Shown piece by piece: positions 25,341 through 33,168 of a DNA stretch of 64,000 nt. The DNA is from Pseudonocardia endophytica (GTDB taxonomy: Bacteria > Actinomycetota > Actinomycetes > Mycobacteriales > Pseudonocardiaceae): the NCBI RefSeq assembly GCF_004339565.1, contig NZ_SMFZ01000001.1, positions 1,674,001-1,738,000 of the forward strand. The letters are read 5' to 3'. The notes beneath the pieces were generated by a model. That model was not told the origin of the DNA, did not search any database, and was given only the letters and a program-made list of their open reading frames with translations. Position numbers and translations under genes: made by a program. The first letter of the stretch is position 1, and every line of letters begins with the position of its first letter.

Positions 25341-26090
25341 GTGGCGCACTCGGGTTACGACGTCGTGCTCGTCCGGCACGGCGAGACCGTCGGGTACGAG
25401 AACGATCTGGGACTGACCGAGCGGGGTGAGCAGCAGGCGATCGACCGCGGGAAGGAGCTGGCCGCCTCGCTGGCGCCCGGTACCCGGGTGGTGATGCCGC
25501 ACGCGCGGAGCAAGCGGGCGACCGCGACGGCCGTCGTCCTGCACCGCGAGCTGTCCGCGGCCGCCGATCTCGATCTCGGCGCGCTGTACCCGGAGCCGTC
25601 GTTCGACAACCTCCGGGCCAGTGTGGACGGTGTCGTCGACGACATGAACGTCTCGATGGCCCGGCGCCTGGCCCTTCCCGCGGACGAGAGGCCGGACTGG
25701 GCGCGCGAGTTCGACCGCTTCGACACCGACCACGGTGCGATCTCCGCGGCCGGCGGGCCGATCGAGTTCTGGGTGCGGACGCCGACGCTGTTCCTGGAGC
25801 CCCCCGCCCTGTCCGTGCACCGCGTGTGGGCCGGGATCACGGCGCTCGCACCGGAATCCGGGACACTGACCGCCGTCGTCGCCACGCACTCGGCGCCGAT
25901 GCGGGCGATGCTCAACACGGTTCTCGGCCGCGACCCCGGCGAGCCGGAGAACCTCGAGGAGATCCACGTGCGCGTCGCACCGGACGCCTCGGCCGAGGTC
26001 ACCTACCGCGGCGAGACGATCGGCTACTCCGGCCCTCCGGTGCTCCCGCCGTGGTTCGACCGGTCGTTCCTGGACACGTTCGGGCGCTGA
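25341..26090 (+). CDS. Histidine phosphatase family protein
   Basis: The 249-residue protein starts from GTG and carries VVLVRHGETVGYEND with the catalytic His. LGLTERGEQQAIDRG and a second His in VATHSAPMRAMLN complete the phosphoglycerate-mutase-like site. A large middle insertion (WAREFDRFDTDH ... IEFWVRTPTLFLE) separates it from simple phosphoglycerate mutases. The substrate is unknown. It is divergent from gnd across a 171-base region that should hold both promoters. Confidence 0.8.
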   Translation: MAHSGYDVVLVRHGETVGYENDLGLTERGEQQAIDRGKELAASLAPGTRVVMPHARSKRATATAVVLHRELSAAADLDLGALYPEPSFDNLRASVDGVVDDMNVSMARRLALPADERPDWAREFDRFDTDHGAISAAGGPIEFWVRTPTLFLEPPALSVHRVWAGITALAPESGTLTAVVATHSAPMRAMLNTVLGRDPGEPENLEEIHVRVAPDASAEVTYRGETIGYSGPPVLPPWFDRSFLDTFGR

Positions 26091-26100
26091 CGTCCCCGCC

Positions 26101-26154
26101 GAGATGCGGTCCAGCGGGAAATGTCGATCTCCGCGGCCCGCTCAGCCGCATCTC
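26101..26154. terminator. Long palindrome after the phosphatase gene
   Basis: GAGATGCGG (26101-26109) pairs with CCGCATCTC (26146-26154), and inside it AGCGGG (26113-26118) pairs with CCCGCT (26137-26142). The structure starts 10 bases after the phosphatase stop, in the space before a convergent hydrolase gene. It probably ends transcription in one or both directions. Confidence 0.6.
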
Positions 26155-26260
26155 GACGGTCCCGGCGGCCCAGCCGGTCCGCACGCCGCGACGTCGCCGG
26201 CCAGCAGCGTCGCCGAACCGGGCCGGCCGGCTCCGCTTCCGCTGCGCCTCGCATCCGGTC

Positions 26261-26340
26261 GCTCCGGTCCTGGTGCGGCCGCCCCGGTCCTGGTGCGGCC
26301 GCCCCGGTCCTGGTGCGGCCGCTCCGGTCCTGGTCCGGCC
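26261..26340. repeat. Tandem repeat, four copies of a 20-bp unit
   Basis: Four head-to-tail 20-base units begin at 26261, 26281, 26301 and 26321; they are nearly identical (GCYCCGGTCCTGGTGCGGCC, the last with GTCC instead of GTGC). The following 26341-26390 contains shorter units around GTGGTCCGGC. The stretch lies in the 348-base gene-free region 26091-26438 between convergent genes; apart from this and the palindrome at 26101 I see nothing else there. Confidence 0.85.
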
Positions 26341-26438
26341 GTGGTCCGGCGTGGTCCGGCCGTGGTCCGGCCTGGTCCGTCGCGTCCGGACGGGGCTCCG
26401 GCCCGTCGCGCGGAAAGGTCGTACGAGGTTCCCGACTA

Positions 26439-27290
26439 CTACTCGGCGAGGAACCCGCGCAGCAGCTCCGTCGTGCGCTCCGGGGCGTGCGCCGGGATCC
26501 AGTGCCCCACGTCGTCGACGCGTTCGTAGCGGAACGGCCCGTCGACCCACTCCGCCGAGATCGTCATCTGCTCCTCGGTCAGCGCCGCGTCCCCGCTGCT
26601 CCACACGCCGAGCACCGGACAGGTGATCCGGGGCAGCTGCGGGGCCTTGCGACCGACGAACGTGGCCGGGTCGATGTTCGCCCGGTACCAGTTCAGCGAC
26701 GCGGTCAGCGCGCCGGGGCGGGACAGGTCCGCGATGTGCCGGGCCAGGAGCGGGTCGTCCGGGGCGGAGCCGGCGTGCAGCCAGGAGCGCAGCAACGCCC
26801 AGTCGTCGTCGGGCATCACGGACTCGGCGACGCCCGGGAACTGGAACCAGAGCATGTACCAGGAGCGAGCCTTCTGCTCCAGCGGAGCGGTCGCGAACGC
26901 CCCGGGGTGCCCGACCGAGAACGCCGCGTACCGCGTCACCCGCGGGCTGAACATCGTGACGGCCCACCCGAGGGCGGAGCCCCAGTCGTGCCCGGCGAGC
27001 GCGAACTCGTCGATCCCGAGCGCGTCGGCCAGCCCGAGCACGTCCCCGGCCAGCGTCTGCATCCGGTACTTCTCGACGTCACCGGGCCGGTCCGAGTCAC
27101 CGAACCCGCGCAGGTCCGGCGCGACGACCCGGTACCCGTCCGCGGCCAGCGCCTCGATCTGGTGCTCCCACAACGACGCCCGGTCCGGCCATCCGTGCAG
27201 CAACACCACCGCCTGCCCGGTACCTCCGGTGTCGGTGACGGACAACGTGATCCCGGGCAGCTCCACACGCGACGGCTCCACGGTCCGCAC
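26439..27290 (-). CDS. Alpha/beta hydrolase, epoxide-hydrolase-like
   Basis: The protein has 283 residues. The oxyanion motif is VVLLHGWPDRASLWEHQ. The nucleophile elbow LAGHDWGSALGW carries Asp instead of Ser, as in epoxide hydrolases and haloalkane dehalogenases. The catalytic His is in VDDVGHWIPAHAPE. The HGWP motif and a tyrosine-bearing lid favour an epoxide hydrolase over a dehalogenase. GTG codons at 27290 and 27281 are both possible starts. The gene is divergent from a TauE/SafE transporter across a region with a striking microsatellite. Confidence 0.82.
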   Translation of the reverse strand: MRTVEPSRVELPGITLSVTDTGGTGQAVVLLHGWPDRASLWEHQIEALAADGYRVVAPDLRGFGDSDRPGDVEKYRMQTLAGDVLGLADALGIDEFALAGHDWGSALGWAVTMFSPRVTRYAAFSVGHPGAFATAPLEQKARSWYMLWFQFPGVAESVMPDDDWALLRSWLHAGSAPDDPLLARHIADLSRPGALTASLNWYRANIDPATFVGRKAPQLPRITCPVLGVWSSGDAALTEEQMTISAEWVDGPFRYERVDDVGHWIPAHAPERTTELLRGFLAE

Positions 27291-27349
27291 CGTAGCCCGC
27301 GGCGCAGTCGATCGGCACGCGCTCGCACCGCCCCACGCACCCCGCCCCG

Positions 27350-27403
27350 GCGTGTCGCACCTGCTGCGACGGGTGCGGCACGCCGACACGGGGTGCGACA
27401 CGC
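27350..27403. promoter_or_regulatory. Inverted repeat next to the 8-bp tandem array
   Basis: GCGTGTCGCAC (27350-27360) and GTGCGACACGC (27393-27403) are perfect 11-base arms separated by 32 bases. They lie in the divergent promoter region, directly before the tandem array. They could be a pair of operator half-sites; no cognate regulator is evident. Confidence 0.45.
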
Positions 27404-27530
27404 GGTGCGGCGGTGCGGCGGTGCGGCGGTGCGGCGGTGCGGCGGTGCGGCGGTGCGGCGGTGCGGCGGTGCGGCGGTGCGGCGGTGCGGCGGTGCGGCG
27501 GTGCGGCGGTGCGGCGGTGCGGCGGTGCGG
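27403..27530. repeat. Microsatellite: 16 perfect copies of CGGTGCGG
   Basis: An uninterrupted array of exactly sixteen 8-base units fills 27403-27530. It is in the 326-base gap between the divergent hydrolase (start 27290) and TauE/SafE (start 27617) genes. All six frames across it are open because the unit has no stop, so apparent proteins such as repeated AAVRRCGG are artefacts. A unit length that is not a multiple of three and perfect copies are typical of slippage-prone arrays. Confidence 0.95.
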
Positions 27531-27616
27531 GTTCGCGTCCGGATCGGCCGAGCGTGGGGCCGTCCCGGGACCGCCCCACGCCGCGGATCCGCCGGACGGC
27601 ATCCAGAATCGGATCC

Positions 27617-28465
27617 GTGCTCCGTCGACCTCGAACCGCCGCGCAGGACCCCACCGACGAGAGGGCGGGCCGGCGCGGCACGGTCGCGGCGATCGGGGTC
27701 ACCGGCGGTGTGGTCGGTGGACTGATCGGCGGCGGGAGCGGGGTGCTGTTCGTCCCGGCCCTCGACCGGTTCACGTCGATGTCGCGGGCGCGGATCCACG
27801 GCACGTCGACGATCGCGAACATCGGCGTCTGTGTGAGCGGCGCCATCGCCTACGCGGTCGGCGGCGGGGCGCTGGACCTGCGCGTCGGGCTCGGGATGAC
27901 GGCGGGCGGGATCCTCGGCGGATGGATCGGGCCCCGGCTGCTGGCCCGGGCGTCGGAGACGCTGCTGCGCGTCCTGCTGATCGCGATCCTGGTGCTCACC
28001 GCGGCGAAGTTCGCCGTCGACGCCGTCGGCCTCCCGCTGCTGACGCACGCCGTGCTCCCCGCGGACTGGCTGGCCGACCTGCGGTTCGTCGTCCCGGCGA
28101 CGGTCGTCGTCGGCGTGGTCATCGGGGCGTGGTCCGGCGCGATGGGGCTGGGCGGCGGGCTGATCGCGGTACCGGCCCTGGTGTTGCTGTTCGGGGTGGA
28201 GCTGCACGTCGCGGCCGGGACGTCGTTGCTGATGTTCATCCCGAACTCGATCGTCGGGTCGTGGGTGCACCTGCGTCAGGGCACCGCGTCGTCGTGGTGG
28301 GGATGGCTGCTCGGCCTGACCGCCGCCCCTGGCGTGGTCGCCGGGGCGGCGCTCGGGCTGGCGCTCGACGCCGTCGTGCTCGGGGTCGTGTTCGGGACGT
28401 TCGCGCTGGCCATGGCCGTGCGGGAGATCTGGCAGCTGGCGCGCCGCCGCGGCCGTCATCCGTGA
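27617..28465 (+). CDS. Sulfite exporter TauE/SafE family membrane protein
   Basis: The protein has 282 residues and a GTG start just after the promoter region. It has the internal repeat of the family: GGLIGGGSGVLFVPAL in the first half and GAWSGAMGLGGGLIAVPAL in the second, each with neighbouring helices. Seven to eight membrane spans are visible. Related proteins export sulfite, sulfoacetate or other organosulfur anions, but many are uncharacterised. The frame is open through the upstream microsatellite, which should not be read as coding. Confidence 0.85.
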   Translation: MLRRPRTAAQDPTDERAGRRGTVAAIGVTGGVVGGLIGGGSGVLFVPALDRFTSMSRARIHGTSTIANIGVCVSGAIAYAVGGGALDLRVGLGMTAGGILGGWIGPRLLARASETLLRVLLIAILVLTAAKFAVDAVGLPLLTHAVLPADWLADLRFVVPATVVVGVVIGAWSGAMGLGGGLIAVPALVLLFGVELHVAAGTSLLMFIPNSIVGSWVHLRQGTASSWWGWLLGLTAAPGVVAGAALGLALDAVVLGVVFGTFALAMAVREIWQLARRRGRHP

Positions 28466-28590
28466 CGGGCGCTGACGTCGGCGTGCTCGGGACGGACGTC
28501 CGGGTCGTGGGCCCGCCGGAGCCGGCCGACCACGTCCGCACGCTCGGCGAGCACTACCCGCGGGCGATCGAGAAGGCCGGCCGGGTCTAG
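28462..28590 (+). pseudogene. C-terminal remnant of a WYL-domain regulator
   Basis: This 42-codon frame reads TDVRVVGPPEPADHVRTL followed by GEHYPRAIEKAGRV. It matches the last residues of WYL regulators; the intact one at 6158-7141 has FEVLEPPELVEHLHVLAARF at the same place. Everything upstream of this tail is replaced by the TauE/SafE gene, whose stop it overlaps. Its TAG shares the palindrome CTAG with the stop of the convergent SCO1664-family gene. It is most likely a left-over of a rearrangement. Confidence 0.65.
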
Positions 28591-29468
28591 AAGGCCGGCC
28601 AGGGGATCGCGGGCCCGTAACCGGACGGCTCCGGGAACGTCCGCTGGTTCAGCAGACCGTCCACACGGGACCGCAGCGCGGCCACCTCGCGGCGGGTGAC
28701 GTGCTCGTTGAGCGTCTCGGCGAGCTCACCGGAGAGCTTGCGCCGCAACGCACGCAGCGGTTCCAGCAGCGCGTCGCCGATCTCGTCGCCGGTCCATCCC
28801 CACAGGACGGTGCGCAGCTTGTGCTCGGTGTGCAGCGTCAGGCCGTGGTCCACGCCGTACACGTGCTCGTCGCCGCCGACGAGCACGTGCCCGCCTTTGC
28901 GGTCGGCGTTGTTGACGACGACGTCGAACAGCGCCATCGCCTGCAGCTGCGGATGGTTCGAGTGCACGAGCACGACCGGGTCGCCCGCCCCGTCGCGGGC
29001 CCGCAGCACGGGCAGCCACCCGTCCGGCACCTCACCCGGCTCGCACAGCTCCACCAGCGACGCCGCCGCGATCGTGATCGTCTCGTCGATCTCGCCGTCC
29101 AGGTCGTCGTGCTCCGGGTCGGACAGCGCGCTCTCGTCCCCCGAGGACACCCACGCCTGCACCATCCCGGGCCCGAACGGCCCCTCGCGCAGCAGCGTCG
29201 GCGGCACGACGTGCAGTCCGGCTGCCTCCGAGACCAGGTAGCTGCCGACCTCCCGGCCGGCGAGCGTGCCGTCCGGGAAGTCCCACAGGGGGCGCTCCCC
29301 GCGCACCGGCTTGTACACGCAGCGCAGGTCCACGCCGTCGGCGCTGACGGTGCCGAACAGCGTCGCGTTCGACGCGTCGACGAGCCGCCCGGTGATCTCG
29401 ATCCGGCCGCGCGCGAGAACCTCGTGCACCGCCGGGTCGCGCAGATCGGGAACGCCGCTCGTGGTCAC
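28587..29468 (-). CDS. SCO1664 family protein (PI3/4-kinase-like fold)
   Basis: This 293-residue protein belongs to a conserved actinobacterial family with a degenerate phosphatidylinositol-kinase-like domain. CVYKPVRGERPLWDFPDGTL holds the putative ATP-site Lys. FDVVVNNADRKGGHVL resembles the catalytic loop, and YGVDHGLTLH a metal-binding region. Its biochemical role is not known to me. The ATG at 29468 overlaps the stop of the DUF3090 gene (ATGA). In other actinobacteria this row usually leads on to mshC (mycothiol synthesis); here it ends at a remnant gene instead. Confidence 0.85.
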   Translation of the reverse strand: MTTSGVPDLRDPAVHEVLARGRIEITGRLVDASNATLFGTVSADGVDLRCVYKPVRGERPLWDFPDGTLAGREVGSYLVSEAAGLHVVPPTLLREGPFGPGMVQAWVSSGDESALSDPEHDDLDGEIDETITIAAASLVELCEPGEVPDGWLPVLRARDGAGDPVVLVHSNHPQLQAMALFDVVVNNADRKGGHVLVGGDEHVYGVDHGLTLHTEHKLRTVLWGWTGDEIGDALLEPLRALRRKLSGELAETLNEHVTRREVAALRSRVDGLLNQRTFPEPSGYGPAIPWPAF

Positions 29469-30046
29469 TCCGCCTCGGCCACGGGGTTGCGCTCGTGGTA
29501 GCCGTTCAGGCGCACGCAGACGTGGCCCTCCGGGTCGAGCGGCTCAGCACACAGCGGGCACGGCGGGCGGCCGGCCGAGACGACCCTCTCCGCGCGGTCG
29601 GCGAACGCCTTGGCCGCGGACGGGGACAGGAACACCCGGAGCGCGTCCGGGCCCTCCTCGGTGTCGTCGAGCACGACCGACTCGTCGACCTCCTCCTCGG
29701 TCACCGCGAGCAGTTCGACGACGATCGAGCTCGAGTCCGCGTCCCAGCCCAGGCCCATGGTGCCGACCCGGAACTCCTCCTCGAGCGGCACCGAGAGCGG
29801 GTCCGAGTCGGACGCCGTCGCCTCGACGGTCGCGGGCTCCGTCTCCTCGCCGAACCGCTTGCCGACCTCGCCGAGCAGCGCGGTGATGCGTTCGGCCAGC
29901 ACGGAGACCTGCTGTTTCTCCAGGAGCACGCTGATCGTCCGGGAGCTCTCCTCCGCCTGCAGGTAGAACGAGCGGTCGCCGGGCTCGCCGACGGTCCCGG
30001 CCACGAAGCGGTCGGGCTGACGGAAGACGTGGATGACGCGTGACAT
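29465..30046 (-). CDS. DUF3090 family protein
   Basis: The protein has 193 residues. It starts MSRVIHVFRQPDRFVAGTVG, contains RSFYLQAEESSRTISVLLEK, and ends in a Cys pair motif PPCPLCAEPLDPEGHVC that may bind zinc. DUF3090 is a conserved actinobacterial family whose genes sit next to those for SCO1664 proteins and an MSMEG_4193-type phosphatase, as here. The function is unknown, but constant gene order suggests a shared process. Confidence 0.88.
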   Translation of the reverse strand: MSRVIHVFRQPDRFVAGTVGEPGDRSFYLQAEESSRTISVLLEKQQVSVLAERITALLGEVGKRFGEETEPATVEATASDSDPLSVPLEEEFRVGTMGLGWDADSSSIVVELLAVTEEEVDESVVLDDTEEGPDALRVFLSPSAAKAFADRAERVVSAGRPPCPLCAEPLDPEGHVCVRLNGYHERNPVAEAE

Positions 30047-30115
30047 GACCACACCAGGGTAAGGCACCGCCGTTCGGGCGGCACCTCGCACCCGCGTGCG
30101 GCCCGGCACACTACC

Positions 30116-30841
30116 TCACGCGTTCGTGGCGCCCCCGACCACCGCGTCCGATTCGCTCGGAGTGTCGGCGCTCCCGCCGTCGGCCTGGGCGTCCTCCGGC
30201 TTCGGCTCGGGCGGGATGAGGCTCGCCACGTCACCGGACTGCTCGTTCATCCGGGCGACGAACGGGCGCAGCTCGGTGTAGTTCACGACGCTCACCGAGC
30301 AGGTGTCGACGACGATCCGCTGGAAGTTGTCCAGATGGCAGGCCAGCGCGTCGGCCAGCACGGCCTTGATCACGTCGCCGTGGCTGCACGCCACCCAGAT
30401 CGCGTCCTTGCCGAACTCGGAGGTGATCCGCTTCGTGTGCCTGCGGATCGCGGCGACCGAGCGCGCCTGCATGTCGGCCAGGCCCTCGCCGTCGGGGAAC
30501 ACGGCGGCCGACGGGTGCGCCTGCACCACCCGCCAGAGGTCCTCCTTGCCAAGGTCGGAGATCTTCGACCCGGTCCACGAGCCGTAGTCGACCTCGGCCA
30601 GGTCCTCCTCGACGACGGGTTCCAGCCCACGAGCCGCGGCCAGCGGTGCGACGGTCTGGCGGCACCGTTCCATCGGCGAGGTCACGATCGCGGCCAGCGG
30701 CAGCGACGCCAGCCGCTCGACGACCTTCTCGGCCTGCTCGCGGCCCTTCTCGTCGAGCTGAACGCCGGGCGTGCGACCGGCCAGCACACCGGCCGTGTTC
30801 GACGTCGAACGCCCGTGGCGCAGCAGGATCAGCGTGGTCAC
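30116..30841 (-). CDS. MSMEG_4193 family histidine phosphatase
   Basis: This 241-residue protein has the catalytic LILLRHGRSTSNTAGVLAGR at its N-terminus, VTSPMERCRQTVAPL, and a second His in WVACSHGDVIKAVLADAL. It belongs to the putative phosphomutase subgroup conserved in actinobacteria. An acidic C-terminal tail (PPEPKPEDAQADGG) follows. It is the second gene of a row (uppP, this gene, DUF3090, SCO1664) transcribed leftwards. Confidence 0.88.
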   Translation of the reverse strand: MTTLILLRHGRSTSNTAGVLAGRTPGVQLDEKGREQAEKVVERLASLPLAAIVTSPMERCRQTVAPLAAARGLEPVVEEDLAEVDYGSWTGSKISDLGKEDLWRVVQAHPSAAVFPDGEGLADMQARSVAAIRRHTKRITSEFGKDAIWVACSHGDVIKAVLADALACHLDNFQRIVVDTCSVSVVNYTELRPFVARMNEQSGDVASLIPPEPKPEDAQADGGSADTPSESDAVVGGATNA

Positions 30842-30863
30842 GGCCGCCGACCCTACGTCAGGC

Positions 30864-31685
30864 TCACGTGGCGGACACGGCGCCGATCGACAGCGCGGCC
30901 AGCAGCGCCACGCCGAGCGCGATCCGGTAGGCCACGAACACGTACACCGTGTTGTTCTGGACGAACTTCAGCAGCCACGCGATCACGGCGTAGCCGACCA
31001 CGCCCGCGATCACCACGGCGACGACCATCTGGACGACGCTCGGCCCGTCGCCGGCCCCGATGTCCTTGAGCTGGAACAGGCCCGCACCGAACACCGACGG
31101 GATGGCCAGCACGAACGAGTACCGCACGATCGCCGGCCGCGTGAGACCGAGGAACAGGCCCGCCGTGATCGTGCCGCCGGAGCGGGAGACGCCGGGGACC
31201 AGCGCCATCGCCTGCGCGAACCCGAGGATGATCCCGTCCCGGACGGTGATCTTCCCCATCGGCTTGACCTGCTTGCCGAACCGCTCGGCGAGCCCGAGCA
31301 GGAGGCCGAACACGATCAACGTGGACGCCACCAGCCACAGGTTCCGCGCCGCGCCCTCGATGCTGTCCTTGAACAGCACGCCGAGCACCGCGATCGGCAC
31401 CGAACCGATGATCACCAGCCAGGCCAGCCGGTACTCGTCGGTGGCCCTGACCTCGGGGTCACGGAACCCGCGCAGCCACGTGACGAACAGGTTCCAGAGG
31501 TCGCGGGCGAAGTAGATGATCACCGCGGCCTCGGTCCCGATCTGGGACACGGCGGTGAACGCCGCGCCCGGGTCGTTGCCGAAGAACACTCCGGACGCGA
31601 TCCGCAGGTGTGCGGACGACGAGATCGGGAGGAACTCGGTCAGGCCCTGCAACAGGGCCAGGACGACCACCTCGAACCAGCTCAC
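30864..31685 (-). CDS. uppP: Undecaprenyl-diphosphatase
   Basis: This is a 273-residue integral membrane enzyme. The two signatures of the UppP/BacA family are present: [14 protein letters not shown] near the start, with the catalytic Glu and Ser, and [15 protein letters not shown] in the middle, with Ser and Arg. About eight membrane segments are visible. It dephosphorylates undecaprenyl diphosphate to recycle the lipid carrier of cell-wall synthesis and often confers bacitracin tolerance. The GTG at 31685 starts the canonical [13 protein letters not shown]. The 143 bases upstream hold the divergent promoters and a GTGAGC/GCTCAC inverted repeat (31741-31762). Confidence 0.92.
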   Translation of the reverse strand: MSWFEVVVLALLQGLTEFLPISSSAHLRIASGVFFGNDPGAAFTAVSQIGTEAAVIIYFARDLWNLFVTWLRGFRDPEVRATDEYRLAWLVIIGSVPIAVLGVLFKDSIEGAARNLWLVASTLIVFGLLLGLAERFGKQVKPMGKITVRDGIILGFAQAMALVPGVSRSGGTITAGLFLGLTRPAIVRYSFVLAIPSVFGAGLFQLKDIGAGDGPSVVQMVVAVVIAGVVGYAVIAWLLKFVQNNTVYVFVAYRIALGVALLAALSIGAVSAT

Positions 31686-31828
31686 GAGCCCTCCTCGCTG
31701 GCGCTCGTCGGCCACGTTCGCGGCGCGGCTGTGTCTGATGGTGAGCTCGCAAGCTCGCTCACGGCCGACGACCGTACCGGCGTGCCGAAACCACGTCCGA
31801 GAGGGGCCGATGCCTAGGGTGAGGACCC

Positions 31829-32764
31829 GTGCAACGCAGACCCGTCGGCGCCAGCGGCCTCCAGGTGTCCCGGATCGGGCTGGGCACGATGACCTGGGGC
31901 GAGGACACCGACGTCGAGGCCGCCCGCGCGCAGCTCCGGACGTTCGTCGACGACGGCGGCACGCTCGTCGAGACGGCCGACGACTACGGCGGCGGCAGGG
32001 CCCAGCAGATCCTCGGCGGGTTGCTCCGGACGATCGTGCGGCGCGACGAGGTCGTGCTGGCCGGGCGCGGCGCCCCACCACCCGGGAGTCACCCGTCGCG
32101 TGCGGCGCTGCTGGACGGGCTGGACGCCACGCTGCGGCGCGTCGGCGTCGACCACCTCGACCTGTGGCAGTTCCCGGCGTGGGACCCGCGGGTGCCGCTG
32201 GACGAGACGCTGTCCGCGGTGCAGGTCGCCGTGTACTCCGGGAAGGTCCGCTACGCCGGGCTGGTCGCGCCGCGCGGGTGGCAGCTGGCCACGGTCGCGG
32301 AGCGGTCGGCCGCGACCGGCAACGTCGCGCGCCCGGTGTCCGCGCAGGTGGAGTACTCGCTGCTGGCCCGCGGGCCCGAGGCCGAGCTGCTGCCCGCCGC
32401 CGAGCACCACGGCGTCGGGCTGCTCGCCTGGGCCCCGCTCGGGCGCGGCGTGCTCACCGGCAAGTACACCGACGGCACGCCCGCCGACTCGCGCGCGGCG
32501 TCGTCGCTGCTGGCCGGGTACGTGGAGGCCCGGCGGACGGAGCGGTCGGCGCGGATCGTCCAGTCCGTGCTGACGGCCGCGGACGGGCTCGGCACGTCAC
32601 CGCTGTCGGTGGCGCTGGCCTGGGTGCGGGACCGTCCCGGCGTGGCGTCGGCGGTCGTCGGTGCCCGGGACGCCGCCCAGCTGCGGGCGTCGACGGCGGC
32701 CGAGCAGGTCGTGCTCCCGGCCGAGATCCGGACCGCGCTCGACGACGTGTCCGAACCCGTCTGA
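31829..32764 (+). CDS. Aldo/keto reductase family protein with altered catalytic tetrad
   Basis: The 311-residue protein has the AKR barrel pattern ([66 protein letters not shown]). The tetrad looks unusual. The usual DTAxxYG reads ETADDYG, so Tyr is kept and Asp is Glu. The usual ATKxG lysine strand reads LAGRGAP, without Lys. The usual QxHxxD reads QFPAWD, without the His. It may therefore bind NADP without classical reductase activity. It is divergent from uppP. Confidence 0.82.
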   Translation: MQRRPVGASGLQVSRIGLGTMTWGEDTDVEAARAQLRTFVDDGGTLVETADDYGGGRAQQILGGLLRTIVRRDEVVLAGRGAPPPGSHPSRAALLDGLDATLRRVGVDHLDLWQFPAWDPRVPLDETLSAVQVAVYSGKVRYAGLVAPRGWQLATVAERSAATGNVARPVSAQVEYSLLARGPEAELLPAAEHHGVGLLAWAPLGRGVLTGKYTDGTPADSRAASSLLAGYVEARRTERSARIVQSVLTAADGLGTSPLSVALAWVRDRPGVASAVVGARDAAQLRASTAAEQVVLPAEIRTALDDVSEPV

Positions 32765-32895
32765 ACACCCGGGGACGGTCGGGCGGGCGGAGCCGGCGGG
32801 GGCGAGAACTCTGGCCGTCGGCGCGCGGCCGGACCTATGGTGGTCCGACACCCGCCGTTCACGCGGGCGCCACAGGCGAGACCAGGAGCGTGAGA

Positions 32896-33168
32896 GTGGA
32901 CGCGATCGGTACCGAGGAGGCGGCCGAGGGGAATCCCCGGGCCGGGAGCCGGATCGGCGAGGGCTGGTCCGACGACCGGTACGAGTACCGCCCGGTGCGC
33001 ATCGACGGGGACATCTCCCGGGTGACCGCCGCGGTGCGGCTGGCCATCCAGGCCGAGTTCTCCGGCTGGGAACTGTCCCGCCTCCGCCTCTACCCGGGCG
33101 GCGTCCGGAAGGTGGTCCTGCGGCGCCGCCGCAGTCAGCATCCGCTCCAGCCGGAGCCCACCTTCTAG
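32896..33168 (+). CDS. DUF5703 family small protein
   Basis: The 90-residue protein starts from a GTG that lies 7 bases after AGGAG (32884-32888), which decides the start. Its core DDRYEYRPVRIDGDIS ... LAIQAEFSGWELSRLRLY, then a basic RKVVLRRRR, matches the DUF5703 family of actinobacteria. The function is unknown. Its TAG stop overlaps the TAG of the convergent gene within CTAG (33165-33168). Confidence 0.8.
   Translation: MDAIGTEEAAEGNPRAGSRIGEGWSDDRYEYRPVRIDGDISRVTAAVRLAIQAEFSGWELSRLRLYPGGVRKVVLRRRRSQHPLQPEPTF

Noticed and set aside
27413-27600. Reading frames through the 8-bp array that encode CGGAAVRR or TAAPPHRR repeats
   Set aside because: All six frames are open simply because the unit contains no stop codon; the array is better explained as non-coding.
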